From Pseudomonadota bacterium (GTDB lineage: Bacteria > Pseudomonadota > Gammaproteobacteria > Burkholderiales > Burkholderiaceae_C), in contig JAEWPH010000046.1 in the NCBI GenBank assembly GCA_023460715.1, positions 1 through 13,357 of the forward strand: a stretch of DNA of 13,357 nt, written 5' to 3'. A model generated the notes under the pieces. The model did no database searches, was not told the origin of the DNA, and was given only the letters and a program-made list of their open reading frames with translations. Below are positions 6,466-13,357 of the stretch, piece by piece (the stretch's first letter is position 1; each line of letters begins with the position of its first letter). The translations under genes and the position numbers were made by a program.

Positions 6466-6518
6466 AAAACGCCTCCAGCCCTTGATGTAAGAGCGCTGTC
6501 AGCTATCAAAATGGTAGC
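6466..6518 (+). repeat. Dispersed Comamonadaceae-type intergenic repeat, copy 2
   Basis: The core CAGCTATCAAAA spans 6500-6511. GCTATC (6502-6507) pairs with GGTAGC (6513-6518) with one G-T pair around a 5-base loop. Upstream, CCAGCCCTT and AAGAGCGCTG suggest a second, decayed stem. The copy lies between the nuclease gene and glnS and could shape the 3' end of glnS. It is directly oriented relative to copy 1 on the other side of the nuclease gene. Confidence 0.75.
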
Positions 6519-6579
6519 GATGGCGTCAGGGCATCCGCGAGCGGTCGCCCGCAAAAGCGGACTGCCCCGGCTTGGGGCC

Positions 6580-8406
<1,827 letters not shown>

Positions 8407-8429
8407 CCCCGCATTCTAGGAGGGCGGCG

Positions 8430-8446
8430 CCGGCCATTTCGGCCGG
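8430..8446 (-). other. GC hairpin in the glnS leader
   Basis: CCGGCC (8430-8435) and GGCCGG (8441-8446) form a perfect 6-bp stem with a 5-base loop, starting 23 bases upstream of the glnS ATG. It may be a leader structure; there is no further evidence for regulation. Confidence 0.3.
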
Positions 8447-8637
8447 AGGGCTCCGGCCGCTGGCAGCCGCATGGCCCCGCCGCCGTTTACATCGCGAAAC
8501 CAGGTGAGCTACGTACGGAAACAATATAGCGGCGGGGTTGTGACATCCTTTCAGGCATCTGGAGCGTTATGGAATGGTTCCAGGTACTTTGGGAGCGGCG
8601 CCGCAAGGCCCAGGCTTCCGCCCATAAGGAGATTCTC

Positions 8638-8991
8638 ATGACCCAACGCCTTTCTTTCCGTGCCATGGCCGCCTCTGCCGGTGTGGCGCTGGCCTTGCTG
8701 GCCGCCTCCGGCGCAGCGCAGGCGCGTGACGTCAGCTGGTCCATCGGTGTGGGCGTGCCCGGCGTGGTGGTCGGTGCCGGTGGCGGATATGCACCGCCGC
8801 CGGTGTACTATGCGCCGCCCCCGCGCCCCGTGTACTACGCGCCCCCGCCACCCGTCTACTACGCGCCGCCTCCCCGCCCGGTGTACTACGCACCGCCCGT
8901 GGTGGTCGCCCCCTACGGTTACTACCGTGACGGCGGACGCCGCCATCACCACCACTACGACCGCGGCTACGGCCGCCGCGACTGGCGCTGA
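8638..8991 (+). CDS. Small exported Tyr/Pro-repeat protein with His/Arg-rich tail
   Basis: 117 residues from ATG 8638, chosen because AAGGAG sits 6 bases upstream; the in-frame ATG at 8569 has no such signal and would bury the signal peptide. A Sec signal peptide covers 1-29, with a basic start, a hydrophobic stretch (14-23) and AQA/R cleavage. The mature part opens with a hydrophobic [20 protein letters not shown], then four VYYAPPP-type units at 56-87, alternating 9 and 8 residues, then VVVAPYGYY, and a tail with HHHH and several Arg/Tyr. It is likely periplasmic or surface-exposed; the Pro/Tyr repeats suggest an extended structural element and the His run possible metal binding. No enzymatic function can be inferred. 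It is monocistronic, with a strong terminator hairpin 32 bases after the stop. Confidence 0.9.
   Translation: MTQRLSFRAMAASAGVALALLAASGAAQARDVSWSIGVGVPGVVVGAGGGYAPPPVYYAPPPRPVYYAPPPPVYYAPPPRPVYYAPPVVVAPYGYYRDGGRRHHHHYDRGYGRRDWR
8803..8898 (+). repeat. In-gene tandem repeat encoding VYYAPPP units
   Basis: Four units of 21-27 bases encode [26 protein letters not shown] and VYYAPP. The third positions of equivalent codons differ between units (TAT/TAC, GCG/GCA, CCG/CCC), so the repeat is old or held by selection on the protein rather than a fresh duplication. Confidence 0.8.
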
Positions 8992-9022
8992 TCGCCCGTC
9001 GCCCGGTAGACGGCAATCCATG

Positions 9023-9048
9023 GCGGCCCTTCGGGGCCGCTTGTCGTT
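9023..9048 (+). terminator. Rho-independent terminator
   Basis: GCGGCCC (9023-9029), loop TTCG and GGGCCGC (9034-9040) form a perfect 7-bp stem with a stable UUCG-type tetraloop, followed by TTGTCGTT. It is 32 bases after the stop of the Tyr/Pro-repeat gene and before aroQ. Confidence 0.82.
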
Positions 9049-9073
9049 GGCGAACCGCCTGCGGCGCGGCCCG

Positions 9074-9079
9074 CATAAT
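9074..9079 (+). promoter_or_regulatory. Possible -10 box for aroQ
   Basis: CATAAT matches the sigma-70 -10 consensus at 5 of 6 positions and lies between the terminator and aroQ, 79 bases before the aroQ start. No good -35 stands 16-18 bases upstream, so confidence is modest. Confidence 0.35.
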
Positions 9080-9157
9080 TCGGGCTCTTGTCCGTGCGCG
9101 GCGCCGCCCCTGGGGCGCAGCGTGTGCGGTGACCGTCGCCTGCTGGAGTGCTGCCCC

Positions 9158-9607
9158 GTGAAGAAACCCACCGTCTTCGTTCTCAATGGCCCCAATCTGA
9201 ACCTGCTCGGCACGCGCGAGCCGGCCGTGTATGGATCGCAGACGCTGGCGGATGTCGAACAGCTGTGCGCCGCCGCGTGCGAGCGCCACGGCTTTGCGCT
9301 GCGCTTCCACCAGAGCAACCACGAGGGCGCGCTGGTGGACTGGATCCATGAGGCCGGCCGGCTGCAGGCCGCGGGCGAACTGGCCGGTGTGGTGCTCAAT
9401 GCCGGTGCCTACACGCACACCAGCGTGGCCCTGCTCGATGCCGTGAAGGGCACGGGCGTGACGCTGATCGAGCTGCACATCAGCAACGTGCACGCCCGCG
9501 AGAGCTTCCGCCACCACTCCTACATCGCCAGTGCCGCCAAGGCCGTGCTGTGCGGTTTCGGCGTGCAGGGCTACGGCCTGGCCATCGACGGGCTGGCGGA
9601 GCTGTGA
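9158..9607 (+). CDS. aroQ: Type II 3-dehydroquinate dehydratase
   Basis: 149 residues from a GTG start, a typical length. It dehydrates 3-dehydroquinate to 3-dehydroshikimate in the shikimate pathway; family members are cytosolic dodecamers. Visible motifs are [15 protein letters not shown] (8-22) with lid Arg20, active-site Tyr25 in [13 protein letters not shown] (81-89), [14 protein letters not shown] (105-118) with catalytic His107 and Arg114, and the C-terminal [11 protein letters not shown]. The GTG is preferred because it precedes [12 protein letters not shown] directly and GGAG lies 9 bases before it; no ATG is available nearby. The stop overlaps the next start (GTGA), suggesting translational coupling. 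Confidence 0.96.
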   Translation: MKKPTVFVLNGPNLNLLGTREPAVYGSQTLADVEQLCAAACERHGFALRFHQSNHEGALVDWIHEAGRLQAAGELAGVVLNAGAYTHTSVALLDAVKGTGVTLIELHISNVHARESFRHHSYIASAAKAVLCGFGVQGYGLAIDGLAEL

Positions 9608-10500
9608 CGGCGAGCATGCAGGCGCAGGGCACCGGCGATTCCCGGATCATCGCCCGTCTGGAAGCAGAGGCTGAGCGCCATACCACCCCGTGCGGCGCGG
9701 CAGGCGATACCGTCTGGCACGCCTGGGGCGATGCGCGGTCGCCCGAGCCGCCGCTGGTGCTGCTGCACGGCGGCAGCGGCAGCTGGACGCACTGGGTGCG
9801 CAACATTGACGGCCTGGTGGCGGCCGGGCGGCGCGTGTGGATTCCGGACCTGCCGGGCTTCGGCGCGTCGGCCCTGCCGGACGGCGGCAGCGATGCGGAT
9901 GCACTGGTCGAGCCCCTGGCCGACGGCCTGCGGTCCCTGTTCGGCCCCCAGCCCTGCGATCTGGTCGGGTTCTCGTTCGGCGGCATGACGGCCGGGCTGT
10001 TGCTGGCGGCCCACCCCGAGCTGGCGCGCCAGCTGGTGCTGGTGGGCGCACCCGCCATGGGCGTGGTGCCCAAGCGGCAGTTCGAACTCAAGGCCTGGCG
10101 CCATCTGCCGCCCGGCCAGCAGCTGGACATCCACCGCTACAACCTGGCGGCGCTGATGCTGAACGACCCGTCGCTCATCGAAGGCCTTGCGCTGGAGCTG
10201 CACGTGGCCAACGTTGTGCGCGACCGCATGCCGCGGCGGCGGCTGGCGCACACCGACATCCTGGCGCGCTCGCTGCCGCAGGTGACCTGCCCGGTGCACG
10301 CGATCTACGGCCAGAGCGATGCGCTCTACAAGGAGTGGATCACGGCGCTGGAGGCCGCGTACGCCGCCGTCACGCCCGACCTGCAGGGCTTCGCCCTGAT
10401 CTCCGATGCCGGCCACTGGGTGCAGTTCGAGCGGCCCGAGGCTTTCCTGCAGGCTTTGCTGGACGCGCTGGCGCAGGGCGCGCAGCGCCTGCACGGCTGA
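9604..10500 (+). CDS. Alpha/beta hydrolase fold protein (MhpC-like)
   Basis: 298 residues from the GTG at 9604, which overlaps the aroQ stop as GTGA; an ATG at 9616 is the alternative start. It has a classic alpha/beta hydrolase layout: oxyanion region [11 protein letters not shown] (51-61), PDLPGFGAS (81-89), nucleophile elbow GFSFGG with Ser124, a cap region about 150-225, acid Asp239 in IYGQSDALY, and base His271 in [12 protein letters not shown]. There is no signal peptide, so it is cytosolic. The HGG, elbow and GHW pattern is shared by C-C bond hydrolases of the MhpC type, haloperoxidase-like enzymes and esterases, and the substrate cannot be chosen from sequence. Coupling to aroQ suggests co-expression, not necessarily a shared pathway. 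Confidence 0.9.
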   Translation: MTASMQAQGTGDSRIIARLEAEAERHTTPCGAAGDTVWHAWGDARSPEPPLVLLHGGSGSWTHWVRNIDGLVAAGRRVWIPDLPGFGASALPDGGSDADALVEPLADGLRSLFGPQPCDLVGFSFGGMTAGLLLAAHPELARQLVLVGAPAMGVVPKRQFELKAWRHLPPGQQLDIHRYNLAALMLNDPSLIEGLALELHVANVVRDRMPRRRLAHTDILARSLPQVTCPVHAIYGQSDALYKEWITALEAAYAAVTPDLQGFALISDAGHWVQFERPEAFLQALLDALAQGAQRLHG

Positions 10501-10527
10501 CCTGACGCACCGAGCGCTGCCCAACCC

Positions 10528-10989
10528 ATGGACGACACTCCCGGCCGCCCCAAGGCCGCGCCACCGCCCCGGCGCGCCACCACCGCCGCGGCTGCGCCGC
10601 AGGTGGACGAGCGCGAGGTGGAATGGACGGCCATGCGCGCCCAGGGGGCGGGTGGGCAGAACGTCAACAAGGTGTCCAGCGCCATCCACCTGCGCTACGA
10701 CGTGCAGGCCTCGTCGCTGCCCACCGATGTGAAGGAGCGGCTGCTGGCGCTGCGCGACAGCCGGCTCACGCAAGAGGGCATCTTCGTCATCAAGGCCCAG
10801 CAGTACCGCACGCAGGAGGCCAACCGGCTCGACGCGCTGCAGCGCCTGCAGGCCGTGGTGGACAGCGTGGCCCGCGCGCCCCGCGTGCGCCGCGCCACGC
10901 GGCCTACCTACGGATCGCAGCAGCGGCGGCTGGCGTCCAAGAGCCAGCGCTCCGACATCAAGGCCCTGCGCGGCAAGCCGCGCGACTGA
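10528..10989 (+). CDS. arfB: Peptidyl-tRNA hydrolase ArfB (alternative ribosome rescue)
   Basis: 153 residues. ArfB (YaeJ) enters stalled ribosomes lacking a stop codon and hydrolyses peptidyl-tRNA. The class I release-factor-like domain shows MRAQGAGGQNVNKVSSAIHL (36-55) with the catalytic GGQ at 42-44, SSLPTDVKERLL and GIFVIKAQQYRTQEANR. The C-terminal tail is basic and matches the mRNA-channel tail of the family (RRATRPTYGSQQRRLASKSQ, then DIKALRGK). About 16 extra Pro/Ala-rich residues precede the domain compared with E. coli ArfB, where GGQ is at 26-28. It starts 27 bases after the alpha/beta hydrolase stop, probably in the same transcript; no strong Shine-Dalgarno is seen. Confidence 0.95.
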   Translation: MDDTPGRPKAAPPPRRATTAAAAPQVDEREVEWTAMRAQGAGGQNVNKVSSAIHLRYDVQASSLPTDVKERLLALRDSRLTQEGIFVIKAQQYRTQEANRLDALQRLQAVVDSVARAPRVRRATRPTYGSQQRRLASKSQRSDIKALRGKPRD

Positions 10990-11085
10990 GTGGCCGGCCG
11001 TGGCCGCCTCGGCCGGGCCGAGCGCCGTCTGCAGCGTTGATGGGATTGGATCGGCTCGCGAAACAATCTGTCCGCTGGTGGCCTC

Positions 11086-11114
11086 TTGGTGCCGGCATGT
11101 GGCGCTCCTACATT
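11086..11114 (+). promoter_or_regulatory. Sigma-70-type promoter of the dioxygenase gene
   Basis: TTGGTG (11086-11091) and TACATT (11109-11114) are separated by exactly 17 bases, with matches of 4/6 to each consensus hexamer. The start codon lies 22 bases after the -10, which gives a short leader containing AAGGA. Confidence 0.55.
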
Positions 11115-11136
11115 CGAAGAAACCCAAGGAACTGCC

Positions 11137-11994
11137 ATGCCTGCACCGAACGCCACCCCCACCACCCCTGCTGTCTCTGCCCCGGCGCCCACCGCCACGC
11201 CGGGGTCGGCCACCGTGCCCGCGCTCTTCGTCTCCCACGGCGCTCCGCTGTTCGCGGTGGAGCCCGGCACCACCGGTCCCGCGCTCACGCAGTGGGGCGA
11301 GCGCCTGCGCGCGGCCCACCCGGGCCTGCGCGGCGTGGTCGTCATGTCGCCCCACTGGATGGCACGCGGCGCGCAGGTGATGACCGGCCCCCGGCCGGCC
11401 ACGTGGCACGACTTCGGCGGCTTTCCGCCGGCACTGTATGAACTGCAGTACCCCGCCGCAGGCTCGCCCGCGCTGGCGCAGCAGGTGCTGCAGCGGTTGG
11501 CGGATGCGGGCATCGCCGCGCAGGGCGACGAGCGCCGCCCGTTTGACCATGGCGCCTGGGTGCCGCTGATGCACCTGTTCCCGCAGGCCGACCTGCCGGT
11601 AGTGCAGGTAGCGCTGCCCGTGGGCGCGGGCCCGGCCGAGGTCTATGCCCTGGGCGCCGCACTGCGCGGTTTGCGGCAAGAGGGCGTGCTGGTGCTCGGC
11701 ACCGGCAGCATGACCCACAACCTGTCGGAGTTTTTCGGCGGCGCGCGCGAGCCCGCGCCCTATGTGGTCGAATTCTGCCGATGGGTGGAATCCGCCGTGC
11801 AGCGCGGCGACCTGCCGGCGCTGCTGAACTACCGGGCCCAGGCCCCGCATGCGGTCCGCGCACACCCGTCGGAAGACCACTTCCTGCCGATCTTCTTCGC
11901 GCTGGGCGCGGCAGGCGATGCGGCGCGGGTGGACTACCTGAGCCGCGAGGTGATGTACAGCATGCTCGCTATGGATGCCTTCGCCCTGCATTGA
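11137..11994 (+). CDS. DODA-type extradiol aromatic ring-opening dioxygenase
   Basis: 285 residues from ATG 11137 with AAGGA 6 bases upstream. It belongs to the LigB-like class III extradiol family related to E. coli YgiD and plant DOPA 4,5-dioxygenase, metal-dependent enzymes that open catecholic rings with O2. The four expected metal or active-site His are in place: His34 (FVSHGAP), His73 (MSPHWMA), His194 (GTGSMTHNL) and His248 (SEDHFLP). Other family marks are WHDFGGFPPALYELQYPAAG (90-109) and FDHGAWVPL (136-144). The first 26 residues are Pro/Thr/Ala-rich and extra to the family core. It is cytosolic. The physiological substrate is unknown, and no ring-hydroxylating or downstream catabolic gene adjoins it. 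It has its own promoter (11086-11114). Confidence 0.94.
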   Translation: MPAPNATPTTPAVSAPAPTATPGSATVPALFVSHGAPLFAVEPGTTGPALTQWGERLRAAHPGLRGVVVMSPHWMARGAQVMTGPRPATWHDFGGFPPALYELQYPAAGSPALAQQVLQRLADAGIAAQGDERRPFDHGAWVPLMHLFPQADLPVVQVALPVGAGPAEVYALGAALRGLRQEGVLVLGTGSMTHNLSEFFGGAREPAPYVVEFCRWVESAVQRGDLPALLNYRAQAPHAVRAHPSEDHFLPIFFALGAAGDAARVDYLSREVMYSMLAMDAFALH

Positions 11995-12032
11995 AACCCC
12001 CTGGTTCCGTGGCCGCCCGCCGCGTCCTGTGA

Positions 12033-12060
12033 ACCGACCGACTGACTGATGGATGGACCG
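12033..12060 (+). repeat. Tetranucleotide stutter across the esterase start codon
   Basis: Seven consecutive 4-base units of the form ANNG: ACCG twice, ACTG twice, ATGG twice, then ACCG. The two ATGG units provide ATGs at 12049 and 12053 in different frames; the second opens the esterase. Confidence 0.6.
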
Positions 12061-12739
12061 CTTGCCTATGCTGGACCTCGCCCTTTCTTCCCTTCACCGC
12101 CCCGCCGCCGCCGACGCGGCCCAGCCCTGGCTGCTGGTGCTGATGCACGGCGTGGGCAGCAACGAGCAGGACCTGTTCGGACTGGCGCCCTACGTGCCTG
12201 CGCCGTTCCATGTGCTGAGCCTGCGCGCGCCGTACCGCATGGGTCCCAACGCCAATGCCTGGTTCGCCTTCAGCGTGAACCCCGACGGATCGCGCAGCAT
12301 CGACGAGCCGCAGGAGGCCGCCAGCCGCGCGCTGGTGGCGCAGACGGTGGACAGCGCAGCGCGCCAGCTGGGCGTGCCCGCCGAGCGCGTGGTGGTGGGC
12401 GGCTTCAGCCAGGGCGGCATCATGTCCCTGTCGCTGCTGCTCACGCGGCCGGCGCTGCTCCATGCGGCCCTGGTGCTGCACAGCCGCTTGCTGCCCCAGG
12501 CGCTGCCGCAGTCCGCACCCGCCGAGGCGCTGCGCGGCAAGCACCTATGGGTGAGCCACGGCCTGCAGGACAACGTCATTCCGCTGTCCAGCGCCCATGC
12601 CATCCGCGACCATGCGGCCACGCTGCCGCTGGAGACGGTCTACCGCGAGTACCCCGGCATGCATGAGATCCGCCCGGCTGAATTGCAGGGCGCCATGGAG
12701 TGGCTGGACGGGCTTGCGCGGCAGGGCGCGACGGCCTAA
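12053..12739 (+). CDS. Phospholipase/carboxylesterase-family serine esterase
   Basis: 228 residues, the usual size for the Abhydrolase_2 family (carboxylesterase 2, YpfH and acyl-protein-thioesterase-like enzymes). The triad is readable: nucleophile Ser119 in GGFSQGGIM, acid Asp173 in GLQDNVIP and base His204 in YPGMHEI; the oxyanion strand is VLMHGVGSNEQDLF (29-42). There is no signal peptide, so it is cytosolic, probably with broad activity on short-chain esters. The start is uncertain: ATG 12053 lies inside a 4-base repeat without a good Shine-Dalgarno, and ATG 12068 is an in-frame alternative. It follows the dioxygenase by 58 bases and is probably co-transcribed. The stop codon lies at the junction with a MITE-like element. 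Confidence 0.92.
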   Translation: MDRLPMLDLALSSLHRPAAADAAQPWLLVLMHGVGSNEQDLFGLAPYVPAPFHVLSLRAPYRMGPNANAWFAFSVNPDGSRSIDEPQEAASRALVAQTVDSAARQLGVPAERVVVGGFSQGGIMSLSLLLTRPALLHAALVLHSRLLPQALPQSAPAEALRGKHLWVSHGLQDNVIPLSSAHAIRDHAATLPLETVYREYPGMHEIRPAELQGAMEWLDGLARQGATA

Positions 12740-12941
12740 GACCGTGTTGACGATCTCGCAGGGGTCGCGTTGGAGCGCTATCGCCCGATGTCGCTCCAAC
12801 CCGAAGGGCAGCGGCGTGGGTGGGCGGTCTGCGGCGTGGCGGCGCTGGTGGATAGCCGAGCTGTCCACTGCGCACCGCGCCTTGCATCCCATCCCGTCCA
12901 CGCCGCTGCGCAACCCCTGGGAACTCGTCAACACGTTCTAA
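12736..12941. mobile_element. MITE-like non-autonomous element, about 200 bp
   Basis: Terminal inverted repeats lie at 12737-12769 and 12909-12941 (27 of 33 bases identical, including an 11-base perfect block CGTGTTGACGA and a 7-base block CAGGGGT). Inside are a hairpin at 12769-12800, a second pair GCAGCGGCGTGG (12808-12819) and CCACGCCGCTGC (12898-12909), and a central hairpin GTGGATAG/CTGTCCAC (12848-12868). CTAA occurs at both ends (12736-12739 and 12938-12941), consistent with a 4-base target duplication of the type made by IS5-family elements. No open frame fits a transposase. The left CTAA contains the esterase stop TAA. Exact boundaries are inferred: the terminal repeats and the CTAA pair are offset by one base. 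Confidence 0.7.
12769..12800. other. Strong internal hairpin of the MITE-like element
   Basis: Arms of 15 bases (12769-12783 and 12786-12800) match at 13 of 15 positions around a 2-base loop: GTTGGAGCG..ATCG against CGAT..CGCTCCAAC. It begins 29 bases after the esterase stop and may also stop transcription of that gene. Confidence 0.7.
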
Positions 12942-13205
12942 CTGCGATCCATCCGCGACCCGGCCGGGCGGCGGCCGCACGCAGAGCTGCGGGGTAAGGC
13001 CGGTAACGCTGTGTACATGCGCCGGTTTTGAGGCAAATCGGGCGGTAGCATAGGCGTGATAAGCGCCAGCTGCTATCAAATTTGATAATGCCGGGCGGAA
13101 GCCTCAGAGGGCAGGAACCCTGGGGCGGTTTCCGGCTCGCACGTTGAGGCCCAACGCTCTGGCCCATCCCGCGCTCCTCGACTGCCTGTGAAAGGAACCC
13201 CGCCC
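12942..13205. other. Intergenic region after the MITE-like element
   Basis: 264 bases between the element and the last gene, forming with it a 466-base stretch without genes. It contains the third dispersed repeat (13044-13087). I see no supported reading frame or clear promoter; the promoter of the 13206 gene should lie in this region. Confidence 0.5.
13044..13087 (+). repeat. Dispersed repeat copy 3 with 14-bp palindrome
   Basis: It shares GCGCCAGC..GCTATCAAA with the cores of copies 1 and 2, in the same orientation. TATCAAATTTGATA (13074-13087) is a perfect 14-bp palindrome. Upstream, GGTAGCA (13044-13050) pairs with TGCTATC (13071-13077) around GGCG/CGCC (13053-13056 and 13063-13066), which would form a compact stem. 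It is more diverged from copies 1 and 2 than they are from each other. Confidence 0.6.
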
Positions 13206-13357
13206 ATGCCCGAACGCGACCCTGCCGATTACCGGCCCCAGCCGCCCTCGTCGTCGTCTTCCTGGATCGCAGCCGGCGTGGTGGCCGCGGCCGTGGCGGC
13301 TGGCGCCGCCTGGTGGTTCTGGTGGCGGCCGGCGCACGCGCCCGAGCCGCCCGTGGC
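13206..13357 (+). CDS. Membrane-anchored protein, N-terminal fragment (possibly DUF3014)
   Basis: 50 codons are visible from ATG 13206 before the window ends. AAAGGA (13191-13196) lies 9 bases upstream. The start is hydrophilic (MPERDPADYRPQPP) with a Ser run, followed by a single membrane span, about 20-40, ending in WWFWWR, and then an Ala/Pro segment PAHAPEPPV. This is a signal-anchor layout with the bulk of the protein in the periplasm. The short N-terminus, aromatic-rich end of the span and Pro/Ala linker resemble DUF3014 proteins of Burkholderiales, but that domain would lie beyond the window, so this is only a guess. Confidence 0.7.
   Translation, partial: MPERDPADYRPQPPSSSSSWIAAGVVAAAVAAGAAWWFWWRPAHAPEPPV

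Noticed and set aside
10992..11028. Terminator after arfB
   Set aside because: GGCCGG-type inverted repeats are present but the pairing is imperfect and no T-run follows, so it is not distinguishable from GC-rich background.
9571..11991. 806-codon open frame on the - strand
   Set aside because: Antisense to aroQ, the alpha/beta hydrolase, arfB and the dioxygenase, all with intact catalytic motifs. It has no domain and Arg/His/Gln-rich filler composition.
9604..12739. Aromatic catabolic cluster (two hydrolases plus extradiol dioxygenase)
   Set aside because: The dioxygenase has its own promoter, arfB interrupts the order, and no ring-hydroxylase, decarboxylase, transporter or regulator is present, so a pathway is not supported.

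Overview
The window looks like chromosome of a GC-rich betaproteobacterium of the Comamonadaceae, most likely Acidovorax or a close relative. Evidence: very high GC with long spurious antisense frames, the protein types (a DUF2322 protein, a betaproteobacterial-type GlnS with the ITSKRK loop, a Tyr/Pro-repeat exported protein, a Trp/Arg motif protein) and short intergenic repeats with the core CAGCTATCAAA, which I recall as common in that family. No rRNA, tRNA, CRISPR array, prophage gene or intact insertion sequence was seen.

Layout. 1-407 (-): start of a two-CBS-domain protein that runs off the left edge. 408-851: a 444-base divergent intergenic region with a stem-loop. 852-1589 (+): Gly/Tyr-rich hydrophilic protein with a conserved C-terminal Trp/Arg segment. 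1651-8406: seven minus-strand genes, mostly single units. In map order they are a five-span membrane protein of unknown function, a secreted Gly/Ser-rich protein, an SRPBCC/AHSA1 protein, an esterase-like lipoprotein, a DUF2322 protein, a membrane-anchored Mrr-type nuclease with a C-terminal zinc finger, and glnS.

8638-12739 is a plus-strand run: a small exported Tyr/Pro-repeat protein closed by a good terminator hairpin; aroQ coupled by a 4-base overlap to an alpha/beta hydrolase; arfB (ribosome rescue); a DODA-type extradiol dioxygenase with a well-formed promoter; and a phospholipase/carboxylesterase-family serine esterase. 12736-12941 is a compact non-coding element with long imperfect terminal inverted repeats, nested hairpins and flanking CTAA, best read as a MITE-like mobile element sitting on the esterase stop codon. 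The window ends in the first 50 codons of a membrane-anchored protein (13206 onward).

How the genes work together: they are mostly housekeeping (glnS, aroQ, arfB) or envelope/stress-type genes, and I see no multi-gene defence or catabolic system. The most noteworthy material is non-coding: the MITE-like element, two direct repeats on either side of the Mrr-type nuclease gene plus a third shorter copy, and a hairpin that would cover the Shine-Dalgarno sequence of the Gly/Ser-rich secreted protein.
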